From contig QHVM01000082.1 in assembly GCA_003223555.1 (NCBI GenBank), positions 1 to 64,000 on the forward strand: 64,000 bases of DNA, written 5' to 3'. Positions 1 to 9,964 of this stretch are shown here, one piece after another (the first letter of the stretch is position 1; every line of letters starts with the position of its first letter). A model generated the notes under the pieces. It was not told where the DNA came from and made no database searches. It saw only the letters and a program-made list of their open reading frames with translations. Made by a program: the position numbers and the translations under genes. The stretch is from Acidobacteriota bacterium. GTDB taxonomy: Bacteria; Acidobacteriota; Vicinamibacteria; Fen-336.

Positions 1-274
1 TGAAGCCGCCGCAGAGCCCCTTGTCGGCGGTGATCACGACCAGGAGCACCTTCTCGTCGCCGTGCTCCTCGAGCAGCGGGTGGGCCTCGGGCCGGGCGCG
101 GGTGGCGAGGCTATTGAGCACCTCCATCATCTTCCGCGCGTAGGGCCGGGCGGCGAACATCGCGTCCTGGGCCCGGCGCAGCTTGGCCGCCGACACCATC
201 TTCATGGCCTTGGTGATCTGCTGGGTGTTCTTGACGCTCCGGATCCGGCGGCGGATGTCGATGAGTGCGGGCAT
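1..274 (-). CDS. atpG: F0F1 ATP synthase subunit gamma (partial, runs off window)
   Basis: Reverse strand from CAT at 272-274 reads [36 protein letters not shown]..., the classic AtpG N-terminus; follows atpA/atpH. Confidence 0.93.
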   Translation of the reverse strand, partial: MPALIDIRRRIRSVKNTQQITKAMKMVSAAKLRRAQDAMFAARPYARKMMEVLNSLATRARPEAHPLLEEHGDEKVLLVVITADKGLCGGF

Positions 275-290
275 GGGTAGTTATTCCGGG

Positions 291-401
291 ATGCGGCGCG
301 CTTCGCTCCGCGCTCGTCCTTCAACAAGCGTCTGGCGGCGGAGTGAATCCGCCGCCAGACGGCAAGGGAAACGCTCCGCTTCGCGCGCCGAACGCTCACT
401 C
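291..401 (+). repeat. Structured intergenic repeat family 2, copy A
   Basis: ATGCGGCGCGCTTCGCTCCGCGC...TCTGGCGGCGGA-GTGAA-TCCGCCGCCAGA...AAACGCTCCGCTTCGCGCGCCGAACGC; 12-bp perfect hairpin. Confidence 0.8.
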
Positions 402-424
402 AGGAGAGTCATCCCGGGTCGCCG

Positions 425-1967
<1,543 letters not shown>

Positions 1968-1973
1968 GGCCGG

Positions 1974-2525
1974 CTAGCTCCTGGTCTCCCCTTTCAGGAC
2001 CGCGCGGAGGGCGCGCAGCCGGCCCCGGACCGTGCCGTCGTAGGTGTGGCCGCCCATCTTCAGGAGCACGCCCCCGAGGACCGAAGGATCGGTCTCCGCG
2101 GACAGCTCGGCCGTGAGCCCGGTCGTCTTGCCGATCGCCTCCTCCAGCGCGCGGCTGAGCTGCTCGTCGAGCGGCACCGCCGTCACCGCCTGCGCGGCGA
2201 CGACGCCCCGCCGGGCGTTCCACTGGGCCGAATACGCCTGCTCGACGAGCTCGAGGAGGCCGACGCCTTCGTGCGCCACCAGCAGGTCCAGGAAGCGGCG
2301 GACCAGCTCGGGCACGGGGGCGAACACGGCGGCCACGATCCGTTGCCGGCGCTCGACCGACAGCGCCGGATTGGAAAGGGCGGAGCGCAGCTCGGGGAGG
2401 GCGCGGAGGGCGGTGAGCGCCTCCCGCAGGCCGGCCTGGACCCTCGACGCGTCGTCGTTCTTCTCCGCAACATCGAGCAGGGCCCGGGCCATCCGCCGCG
2501 CGGCCGCCAGCGGGCTGGTCCTCAC
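1974..2525 (-). CDS. atpH: F0F1 ATP synthase subunit delta
   Basis: 183-aa ORF directly upstream of atpA; C-terminal ...DPSVLGGVLLKMGGHTYDGTVRGRLRALRAVL typical of the delta/OSCP family. Confidence 0.9.
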   Translation of the reverse strand: MRTSPLAAARRMARALLDVAEKNDDASRVQAGLREALTALRALPELRSALSNPALSVERRQRIVAAVFAPVPELVRRFLDLLVAHEGVGLLELVEQAYSAQWNARRGVVAAQAVTAVPLDEQLSRALEEAIGKTTGLTAELSAETDPSVLGGVLLKMGGHTYDGTVRGRLRALRAVLKGETRS

Positions 2526-2656
2526 GCGGCCCTTTCGGAGCGGCTGGGCATGAGAGCTGTCCTCAAGTGCGCCCTCGGAACCGACGGCGCTCCTTCGACA
2601 AAACGCGGGAGGTTATCACGCCCCGCGCGAGCGAGTCAAAGCTCGGGATGCGCACG

Positions 2657-3703
2657 TCATGAGATGACGATGCGCCGCGACGCCGGGGGCCGCGCCCGGC
2701 CGACGACTCGGGCTCCGGGCAGCTCGGCGGCGAGCGCCGCCGTCTCCTCGGCGGGCACGAGCAGGAAGAGACCGCCCGAGGTCTGGGGATCGTAGAGCAG
2801 GGCCATCAGCGCTTCGCCGGGGTCGACCCGGTACTCGACCTCCGGCTCGAACTGCCGGCGGTTGGCCTTCAGGCCCGCGGGCTGGAAGGCGGGTGCCAGC
2901 TCCAGCGCGGCGGGGAGCAGCGGCAGATCGGCGGCGCGGATCTCCAGGCTGAGGCGACTCTGCCGGGCCAGCGCCGTCGCGTGGCCCACCAGCCCGAAGC
3001 CGGTGATGTCGGTGGCCGCGGTGGCGCCGTGGCGCAGCCCCGCCTCGGCGGCGGCGCGGTTCAAGGCCGACATGCTGGCGGTGGCTGCCGCGACCGCGTC
3101 TTCGGGTGCCCGCCCCGCCTTGAGCGCGGTGGCGACGATGCCGGTGCCGAGCGGCTTGGTGAGCACGAGCGCCTCGTCCCCCCGGCCGCCGGCGTTGCTC
3201 AGGATCCGTCCGGGGTCGATGAGCCCGGTGATGGCGTAGCCGAACTTGATCTCCGGGTCCCGCACGCTGTGACCGCCGAGAAGGGCGCACCCCGCCTCGG
3301 CGAGCTTGGCCGCCCCGCCGCGCACGATGGCGGCCGCCCACTCGGGCGGGAAATCCTTCTCCGGGAAGGCGGCGATGGAGAGCGCGGTCAGCGGCCGCCC
3401 ACCCATCGCGTACACGTCGGAGAGCGCGTTGGCGGCGGCGATCGCCCCGAAGGCCGCCGGGTCGTCCACCACCGGGGTGAAGAAGTCCACCGTCTGCACG
3501 AGCGCCGTCTTCTCGTCGAGGCGGAACACGCCCGCGTCGTCCCCCGTGCGATGGTCGATCAGCACCCGGGGGTCGTCGGAGGCGGGAAGCGCGCTCAGGA
3601 CCTGAGCCAGCTCGGCGGGGCCGAGCTTGCTCGCTCAACCGGCGCAGGACACGCGCTCGGTGAGCCGGCGGATGCGCTGCCGGTCGTCGGCGGCGTCGGT
3701 CAT
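2657..3703 (-). CDS. selD: Selenophosphate synthetase, predicted selenoprotein (in-frame TGA = Sec at 3635-3637)
   Basis: ORF 2657..3565 is SelD-like (RTGDDAGVF, TVDFFTPVVDDP, ANALSDVYAMGG, LLGGHS, TDITGFGLVGHA, YDPQTSGGL). The same frame extends upstream through TGA to ATG at 3701-3703: MTDAADDRQRIRRLTERVSCAG-U-ASKLGPAELAQVLSALPASDDPRVLIDHRTGDDAG. Confidence 0.9.
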
Positions 3704-3741
3704 GACTTCCTTTCTATTGAAAGAACGATGGACAGAGCCGC

Positions 3742-4161
3742 TCAGGAGCGGTGCTCCGGGCCGCCCCCCGCCAGCACCGCCGACGGGAGCGGCAACAGGG
3801 AGGGGGCGGCCTTGGGCAGGCTCCCCATGTCGCACTGCCCCTGGAAGAACGCGCCCTCCTCGATCACCAGCCGGGGCGAGACGAGCGTGGCCTGCACGCG
3901 GGAGCCGGCCAGCAGCTCGATGCGCTGGCGCCCGTGGACGCGGCCGGTCACGGTGCCGCGGATCGAGACCACCCCGCAGTCGATCTCGGCGTCCACCTTT
4001 CCCGACTCTCCCACGATGAGGGTGTGCTCGGAGACGACCTTGCCCGTCAGGTGCCCGTCGATGCGGAAGGTGTCGCGGAAGCGCAGCTCACCGTGGAACT
4101 GGGTCCCCTCGTCCATGAAGCCGTTGAGGTCTTCGCTGGGCAGGCCCTTGAGCTTGATCAT
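3742..4161 (-). CDS. Bactofilin-family cytoskeletal protein
   Basis: Beta-helical repeat pattern ...GTQFHGELRFRDTFRIDGHLTGKVVSEHTLIVGESGKVDAEIDCGVVSIRGTVTGRVHGRQRIELLAGSRVQATLVSPRLVIEEGAFFQG. Confidence 0.88.
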   Translation of the reverse strand: MIKLKGLPSEDLNGFMDEGTQFHGELRFRDTFRIDGHLTGKVVSEHTLIVGESGKVDAEIDCGVVSIRGTVTGRVHGRQRIELLAGSRVQATLVSPRLVIEEGAFFQGQCDMGSLPKAAPSLLPLPSAVLAGGGPEHRS

Positions 4162-4217
4162 GCTTCGCTCGCGCGGAGCCCGGGGCCCGCGCTCCCGTCA
4201 AGATTAGCACGCCCGCC

Positions 4218-5063
4218 CTAGCGCCCGCGGCCCGCGCGCAGCAGCATCTCGTAGAGCCGGTGCAGCTCCGGTTCGGTCTTGAACTCCACCCGCAGCGCGC
4301 CCCCCTTGCCCCGCCGCACGATCCGCACCCGGGCGCCGAGGGCGGCCCGCAGCCGCTCCTCGGCCGCGCGCGTGTTGGGATCGCGGGCCCGGCGCGGTCG
4401 CGGCGCGCGCTGGAGGGCGGCCCGGCGCTCCACCTCGCGCACCGACAGCCCCTTCCGGGCCGCCTCCCGGCCCAGCGCGAGCTGGTCTTCGGGGCGCTCC
4501 AGGGCCAGCAGGGCCCGGCCGTGGCCGGCGTCGAGGCGGCCGCCCGCGATCATGTCTTTCACCTCGGCGGGCAGGCGGAGCAGGCGCAGCGTGTTGGCGA
4601 TCGTGGAGCGGTCGCGGCCGACCTTGCGCGCCACGTCCTCCTGGCTGAGGCGGAACTCGTCGTGGAGGCGCTGGAAGGCCTGCGCCTCCTCCAGCGGCGA
4701 CAGCTCCTCGCGCTGGATGTTCTCGACCAGGGCCAGCTCCAGGAGCCGCTCGTCGGGTACTTCACGCACCACCACCGGCACCGTCGCCAGCCCGAGGCGC
4801 TGGGCCGCCCGCCACCGCCGCTCCCCCGCGATGATCTGGTAGCGGGGACCGGAGCGGCGCACCAGCAGGGGCTGGATCACGCCGCTCTCGCGGATGGACG
4901 CGGCCAGCTCCTCGAGCCGGGCCGGCTCCAGCAGCGTGCGGGGCTGGAACGGGTTCGGCTCCAGCCGGTCGGGGCTGACGTTGAGCGCCGTCTCGTCGGG
5001 AGGCGACGCCTCAGGATCGGGCAGGAGGGCGGAGAGCCCCTTGCCCAGCGCCTTTCTTTTCAT
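4218..5063 (-). CDS. parB: Chromosome-partitioning protein ParB
   Basis: [14 protein letters not shown]-terminus; [64 protein letters not shown]. Confidence 0.96.
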   Translation of the reverse strand: MKRKALGKGLSALLPDPEASPPDETALNVSPDRLEPNPFQPRTLLEPARLEELAASIRESGVIQPLLVRRSGPRYQIIAGERRWRAAQRLGLATVPVVVREVPDERLLELALVENIQREELSPLEEAQAFQRLHDEFRLSQEDVARKVGRDRSTIANTLRLLRLPAEVKDMIAGGRLDAGHGRALLALERPEDQLALGREAARKGLSVREVERRAALQRAPRPRRARDPNTRAAEERLRAALGARVRIVRRGKGGALRVEFKTEPELHRLYEMLLRAGRGR

Positions 5064-5817
5064 GGGCCATCACTTCCTTGGCCAGCTCCAGGTAGGCCTC
5101 GGCCCCCCGGGAGCGGATGTCGTAGAGAAGGATCGGCTTGCCGAAGCTGGGGGCCTCGCCCAGCCGGACGCTGCGCGGGATCGCGGTGCGGAAGACCCTG
5201 TCCTTGAAGTGGCCGCGGATCTCTCCCGCCACCTGCTGGGCCAGGTTGGTGCGCTCGTCGACCATGGTCAGCAGGACGCCCTCGAGCTCGAGGGCGGGGT
5301 TGAGCGAACGCTGGACGCGGCCGAGCGTGTTCACGAGCTCCGAGATGCCCTCCAGGGCGAAGTACTCGCACTGCAGGGGCACGAGCAGCCGGTCGGCGGC
5401 CGCCAGCGCGTTAACGGTGAGCAGGCCCAGGCTGGGCGGACAGTCGACGAGGACGTAATCGTAGCGCGGGGCCACCGCGGCGAGCGCCTCCTTCAACCGG
5501 AACTCGCGGGCCAGCATCGGGACCAGCTCGACCTCGGCGCCGGTCAGGTTGCGGTCCGACGGGGCCAGGGTGAGGTGCGGGAGGTCGGTGGGCAGGAGGA
5601 TCGGCTCCAGCGGCTGCTGGTCGATGAGCGCATCGTACAGGCTCGGCCGCTTCGCGGCTGCGCGTCGGCCCAGCCCCGAGGTCAGGTTGCCCTGGGGGTC
5701 CGCGTCGACGACCAGGACCTTGCGCTCGGCCGCGGCCAGGCTCGCCCCGAGGTTGATGGCGGTGGTGGTCTTGCCCACGCCGCCCTTCTGGTTGGCGATC
5801 GCGATCACCCGCCCCAC
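5011..5817 (-). CDS. parA: Chromosome-partitioning ATPase ParA/Soj
   Basis: [24 protein letters not shown] deviant Walker [29 protein letters not shown]. Confidence 0.96.
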   Translation of the reverse strand: MGRVIAIANQKGGVGKTTTAINLGASLAAAERKVLVVDADPQGNLTSGLGRRAAAKRPSLYDALIDQQPLEPILLPTDLPHLTLAPSDRNLTGAEVELVPMLAREFRLKEALAAVAPRYDYVLVDCPPSLGLLTVNALAAADRLLVPLQCEYFALEGISELVNTLGRVQRSLNPALELEGVLLTMVDERTNLAQQVAGEIRGHFKDRVFRTAIPRSVRLGEAPSFGKPILLYDIRSRGAEAYLELAKEVMAHEKKGAGQGALRPPARS

Positions 5818-5821
5818 GCGC

Positions 5822-6256
5822 TCAGCTCCTCCGACCGCCGCGCCGGCTCTCCCTGGGCTCGGGACGCGGCTCCCCGGCCGGCTCCAGCCGGTACCGGTCG
5901 CACATGGACCGGAAGCGCGCGGCGGCGTAGTCGTCGAGCCGGGGCAGGTGCTCGCGGACGAGGGGAACGAGGCGGCGGCGCAGGAAGTCGCCGCGGGCCA
6001 TCCACTGGTAGTAGTCGCGTCCGCCGTGGTGGTAGGGGCCGTAGAGGCGGCCCTCGGGGAACACGTGTTCCAGCCAGCGGAACAGCTTCTCGTGGCGCAC
6101 GTGCATGCGCAGGGTGACCTGCGGCTGGCGGCCGTCTCCCCCGAAGTGGCCTTCGCCCACCAGCAGGCCGATGAGGAAGCCGGCCGAGAACGCGTCCGGT
6201 CCGCGCGGCGCTCCCACCGGGGAGCGAGGATCCCACACCGGACGTTTCACCGTCAA
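5822..6256 (-). CDS. Small LAGLIDADG-like protein
   Basis: [53 protein letters not shown]...[24 protein letters not shown] resembles LAGLIDADG_1-type homing endonuclease domains; TTG start inferred, true start uncertain. Confidence 0.6.
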   Translation of the reverse strand: MTVKRPVWDPRSPVGAPRGPDAFSAGFLIGLLVGEGHFGGDGRQPQVTLRMHVRHEKLFRWLEHVFPEGRLYGPYHHGGRDYYQWMARGDFLRRRLVPLVREHLPRLDDYAAARFRSMCDRYRLEPAGEPRPEPRESRRGGRRS

Positions 6257-6271
6257 GTTTCCCGTGGAACG
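6244..6271 (+). promoter_or_regulatory. Direct repeat copy 1 with parS-like site GTTTCCCGTGGAAC (6257-6270)
   Basis: GTTTCACCGTCAAGTTTCCCGTGGAACG; core differs from the known parS variant GTTTCACGTGGAAC at one base; next to parAB. Confidence 0.7.
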
Positions 6272-6298
6272 CGAGGGTCCCGCCGGCCCGCGCGTCTT

Positions 6299-6326
6299 GT
6301 TTCACCGTCAAGTTTCCCGTGGAACG
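6299..6326 (+). promoter_or_regulatory. Direct repeat copy 2 with parS-like site GTTTCCCGTGGAAC (6312-6325)
   Basis: Identical 28-bp repeat GTTTCACCGTCAAGTTTCCCGTGGAACG, 55 bp from copy 1. Confidence 0.7.
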
Positions 6327-6814
6327 GCGAGGCGGCGCAGCGACTGGATCCCCGGCGGGGCCGGCTCCTCGCGCCACCCCGCGCCGGGCAGACGCCGGGA
6401 GCCGAAGAAGAGCACCCGGCCGTCGTCCTCCACGAGCGCCGCCAGGTGGGCGGGCGACAAGGCGAGGCCCCGGACCGTGACCGTGGCCGCCGGAGGGCCC
6501 GCATACTCGTCGTGGCGCTCGCGCCGGACCTCCACGTCGGCCCGCCCCGCCGCCCGGCAGGCCTCCCGCAGGAACGCCCATCGCCGCCGCCGCGGCTCGA
6601 GCAGCGTGACCTGGAGCTCGGGCCGCAGGAGGGCGAGGACGAGGCCGGGAGAGCCGTTGCCCGAGCCCACGTCCAGGAGCCGGCCCGGCCGGGCCAGCGG
6701 CGCCGCCGGAAGGACCTCGCCCACCAGCAGCGCCACCCGCTCGACCGGCGTGCGCGCGCCGGTCAGGTTCACCCGGGCGCTCCAGTCGGCCAGAAGGTCC
6801 AGGTAGCGCTCCAA
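6308..6814 (-). CDS. rsmG: 16S rRNA (guanine-N7)-methyltransferase RsmG (GidB)
   Basis: WSARVNLTG...LLDVGSGNGSPGLVLALLRPELQVTLLEPRRRRWAFLREA SAM-binding motif; between jag and parA; start may be further upstream. Confidence 0.85.
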   Translation of the reverse strand: MERYLDLLADWSARVNLTGARTPVERVALLVGEVLPAAPLARPGRLLDVGSGNGSPGLVLALLRPELQVTLLEPRRRRWAFLREACRAAGRADVEVRRERHDEYAGPPAATVTVRGLALSPAHLAALVEDDGRVLFFGSRRLPGAGWREEPAPPGIQSLRRLAVPRET

Positions 6815-6876
6815 GGCGGGCCGCGCGGCTTCCGGCGCGCCGGCCGCTTCGAGCGGCGTCCGATGCGGGCCCGCGG

Positions 6877-7584
6877 CTAGGCCTCCCCGGACGGCTCCTC
6901 GCCCTCCGGCCCCTCGTGGGGGGCCACCGTGACCCGGCGGTTGCCCTCCTCCCCCACGCTGTAGGTGCGGATGCCCGGCTCGCCGGTCAGGGCCACGTGC
7001 ACCACCCGGCGCTCGTAGGAGTTGAGGGGGCGCGTCGTCCGCGGCACGCCGTCGCGGCGCACGGAGGCGGCCAGCTCGCGCGCGGTCCGGCGCAGGGCCT
7101 CGTCCCGCTCGGTACGGTAGCCCGCGCAGGCGACCACCAGCCGCCGCGGCTCGAAGGCACGCTGGTACATCCGCTGGAGCAGGTGCTCCAGCCCTTGCAG
7201 CACGTCCGCGTCGTCGTCGAGGAAGAAGGCCAGGTCCCGGCCTTCCAGGCGCACCGTCACCGCCTCGGGCGCCTCCTCGATCTCGGCCGCCACCTCCAGG
7301 TCCGCCGCCTCGGCGATCGCCCGCACGACCGCTCGCGCCCCCGCCCGTGGGTCCCTCTCGGGCCGGACCGGCGCGGGCTCGGCGGCCGGGGCCGGACCTT
7401 CCGCCGACGCCGGGCGCTCCATGAGGACGGCGATGCGGGCCGGCTGTCCGGTCAGGCCGCGGCCGGGCGTCGTCCCCGCCTCGAGCACCACGTAGCGCAG
7501 GCTGGCGGCCGGCCGGCCCAGCGCCCGGCTCGCCGCGGCGAGCGCCTCCTCGACGTCGCGCCCAGAGAAGACCTGGTCCTTCAC
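6877..7584 (-). CDS. jag: Jag/KhpB family RNA-binding protein
   Basis: GTG at 7582-7584; VKDQVFSGRDVEEALAAASRALGRPAASLRYVVLE (Jag_N), then KH and R3H (RDEALRRTARELAASVRRDG...LNSYERRVVHVAL); 4-bp overlap with yidC. Confidence 0.9.
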   Translation of the reverse strand: MKDQVFSGRDVEEALAAASRALGRPAASLRYVVLEAGTTPGRGLTGQPARIAVLMERPASAEGPAPAAEPAPVRPERDPRAGARAVVRAIAEAADLEVAAEIEEAPEAVTVRLEGRDLAFFLDDDADVLQGLEHLLQRMYQRAFEPRRLVVACAGYRTERDEALRRTARELAASVRRDGVPRTTRPLNSYERRVVHVALTGEPGIRTYSVGEEGNRRVTVAPHEGPEGEEPSGEA

Positions 7585-9248
7585 GTCCGCCTCCGCTCCC
7601 GGCGCGCGGGTTCGTCCCGTGTCCGGAGGATGCGCAGCGTCACCGCCTGCTGGATGATCGAGCAGACGTTGGACGCCAGCCAGTACAGGTTCAGGCCGGA
7701 GGGGGCCCACAGGAACATGCCCACGAGCATCACGGGCATGATCATCATGACCCGCTGCTGCGCGGGGTCCATGGAGGTGGGGGTCATCCGCTGCATCAGG
7801 AACATCGACGCCCCCATGAGCAGCGGCGTCACGAAGAGCGGGTCCTTCTGGGAGAGGTCCGGGATCCACAGGAACGACGCTCCCCGCAGCTCGATCGACA
7901 CCGACAGCACGCGGTAGAAGGCGATGAGGAAGGGCATCGTGAGCAGGAGGGGCAGGCAGCCGACCGTCATCTGCGTGCCCATGCTCATCCCGTGACGGGC
8001 GTAGAGGGCGGCCACCTCCTTCTGCATCTCCTGCCGCCGGGGGTCCAGGGCGGGAACCTTGCGGTACCGATCCTGGATCACCTTCATCTCCGGGGCCAGC
8101 TTCGCCATCCGCACCCCGTTGGCGATGGAGTAGTGCCGCAGCGGGCTCATGACCAGGTTGATGAGCACGGTCAGGACCACGATCGACCAGCCGTAGTTGC
8201 CGACGTGGCCATGGACCCAGCGCAGGAGCGACATGAGGGCGACCACGATCGGTCCGATCCACTCCCCGACCGGCACCACCCGCTGGAGGTCGTGCCCGAG
8301 CCGGGACAGCATCAAGTGGTCCTTGGGCCCCACGTAGAGGAGGGCCGGTGAGGGTCCCAGCGCAATGCCCGCCTGAGCGCCCACCCGGGGCTTGCCGTCG
8401 TCGCCGGGGGGCAGCGCGATCCCGCGCATCTCCGCTTCGCCGGGTCCGGACGGCACCCACAGCGCCGTGAAGTAGGTGCTCTCGACGCCCGCCCAGCTCA
8501 CCGGGGAGACGGTGCGGGCCGGACCGATCTTCTGGGCGGGCACCCGCTCCACCCCCGCCGGTCCCAGGTAGACGGCCTGGGGCGCGTGGTAGCCGGAGAC
8601 CTCCATCTCGGCCGGGGTGGGGTTGCCGATGCCCGGCCCCCAGAACACGCGCACGGGTAGCTCGCGGCCGGCCTGCCGCACGCTGGCCCGCACCTCCACG
8701 AGGTAGTCATGGGGGTCGAGGTGCAGGATCTTCTCGGCTTCCAGGTCCCCGTCCGCATACGCGAAGGCCAGATCGGCCGCCTGCCCGGCGAGGACGAGGC
8801 TCGCCGCCGAGGGCTTGAAGAGCGCGTCCCGGAGGCGCGCGTCGACCGCCGGCTCTCCGGTCTCGAGGTCGAGCGGACGCGGTCCCCCGATGACGGCCTG
8901 CACCATCTCTTCCGGCCGTCCGCGCGGGTCCTTGAAGCGCAGGAGCTGCCACGACAGCAGCCGGGCACCCCGGTTGGAGAAGGCGAGGGCGACGTCGGGA
9001 CCCTGCACCTCGACCCGTCTCTCCTTGTCGTCGGCGATGCGGGCCACGACCGCCCGGGTCGCGGGCGACGGCGCCGGCTGGCCCGGGAAGGGCGGCGCCG
9101 GCGTGGGGGCCGGGAGCACGCTCGCCCCGGCCGCCGGAGACGGCGCCGGCGACGGCCGCGGGCGGGGCGGGGGCGCGAAGAGCAGCTGGTAGGCCGTCAG
9201 GACGAGCAGCGACAGCGCGACGGCGAGGAGCAGCCTTTTCTCGTCCAT
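7581..9248 (-). CDS. yidC: Membrane protein insertase YidC
   Basis: MDEKRLLLAVALSLLVLTAYQLLF N-terminus; NYGWSIVVLTVLINLVMSPL; NPxxGCLPLLLTMPFLIAFYRVL-type core. Confidence 0.96.
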   Translation of the reverse strand: MDEKRLLLAVALSLLVLTAYQLLFAPPPRPRPSPAPSPAAGASVLPAPTPAPPFPGQPAPSPATRAVVARIADDKERRVEVQGPDVALAFSNRGARLLSWQLLRFKDPRGRPEEMVQAVIGGPRPLDLETGEPAVDARLRDALFKPSAASLVLAGQAADLAFAYADGDLEAEKILHLDPHDYLVEVRASVRQAGRELPVRVFWGPGIGNPTPAEMEVSGYHAPQAVYLGPAGVERVPAQKIGPARTVSPVSWAGVESTYFTALWVPSGPGEAEMRGIALPPGDDGKPRVGAQAGIALGPSPALLYVGPKDHLMLSRLGHDLQRVVPVGEWIGPIVVALMSLLRWVHGHVGNYGWSIVVLTVLINLVMSPLRHYSIANGVRMAKLAPEMKVIQDRYRKVPALDPRRQEMQKEVAALYARHGMSMGTQMTVGCLPLLLTMPFLIAFYRVLSVSIELRGASFLWIPDLSQKDPLFVTPLLMGASMFLMQRMTPTSMDPAQQRVMMIMPVMLVGMFLWAPSGLNLYWLASNVCSIIQQAVTLRILRTRDEPARRERRRT

Positions 9249-9251
9249 TAC

Positions 9252-9515
9252 CTAGGGGACGGGGTCGGGTCCGCCGGCGTGGAACGGATGGCAGCGGAGA
9301 AGGCGGCGCAGGGCCAGGCCCGCGCCCCGGCGTGCGCCGTGCCGGCGGATCGCCTCCGCCGCATAGACGCTGCAGCTGGGGACGAACCGGCAGTATCCTC
9401 CGATGAGGGGCGCCAGGAGCGCACGGTAGGCGTCAATCGCGAGCAGGAGGATCCGCGCCGCGAGGCCGCGCGGGGCCGCGGCCGGCAAGGCGTCGCAGGC
9501 GCTCTCGGTACTCAC
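9252..9515 (-). CDS. yidD: Membrane protein insertion efficiency factor YidD
   Basis: [68 protein letters not shown] start at 9513-9515 inferred. Confidence 0.9.
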   Translation of the reverse strand: MSTESACDALPAAAPRGLAARILLLAIDAYRALLAPLIGGYCRFVPSCSVYAAEAIRRHGARRGAGLALRRLLRCHPFHAGGPDPVP

Positions 9516-9918
9516 GCTCCACCTCGGCCTGGGAACAGCCGACGATCTCGGGCTTCGCCACGAGCACCAGGTCCAGGGCCGGCGGCCCACCGCGGGCGTT
9601 GCGGCGGAACGCCTCCCGCAGCAGCCGCTTGGCCCGGTTGCGCCGGACGGCGCCCCCGAGCTTGCGGCTCACCGCCAGCCCCAGCCGGTCGTGGCTGCAT
9701 TCGCTCGCCGCCGCCACGAGGAAGAAGAGCGGTCCGTCGATCCGGACCCCGCGGCGAAAAGCTCGCTGGAACGCGGCGGCGGATCGCAGTCGCTGGGGCC
9801 GGCGGAACCGCCCGCCGCCCTCGAGCGGCCTAGGCTCCGACCCGCTTCCGTCCCTTCTGGCGGCGCCGCTTGAGGACGAGGCGACCCCCCTTGGTCCGCA
9901 TCCGGACCAGAAACCCAT
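9433..9918 (-). CDS. rnpA: Ribonuclease P protein component
   Basis: [26 protein letters not shown]...[30 protein letters not shown]; 5' part of the ORF overlaps rpmH in another frame, start uncertain. Confidence 0.88.
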   Translation of the reverse strand: MGFWSGCGPRGVASSSSGAARRDGSGSEPRPLEGGGRFRRPQRLRSAAAFQRAFRRGVRIDGPLFFLVAAASECSHDRLGLAVSRKLGGAVRRNRAKRLLREAFRRNARGGPPALDLVLVAKPEIVGCSQAEVEREYRERLRRLAGRGPARPRGADPPARD

Positions 9919-9964
9919 GGGTCCGCTTCCGCTTCCGGTTGTTCGGCTGGAACGTCCGCTTCAT
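9830..9964 (-). CDS. rpmH: 50S ribosomal protein L34 (missed by the ORF track)
   Basis: Reverse strand reads [44 protein letters not shown]. Confidence 0.98.
   Translation of the reverse strand: MKRTFQPNNRKRKRTHGFLVRMRTKGGRLVLKRRRQKGRKRVGA

Noticed and set aside
2657-3703. Treating the selD TGA as a pseudogene nonsense mutation or sequencing error
   Set aside because: The flanking frame is conserved, the residue position matches the Sec/Cys site of SelD, and a strong hairpin follows directly, so recoding is the better explanation.
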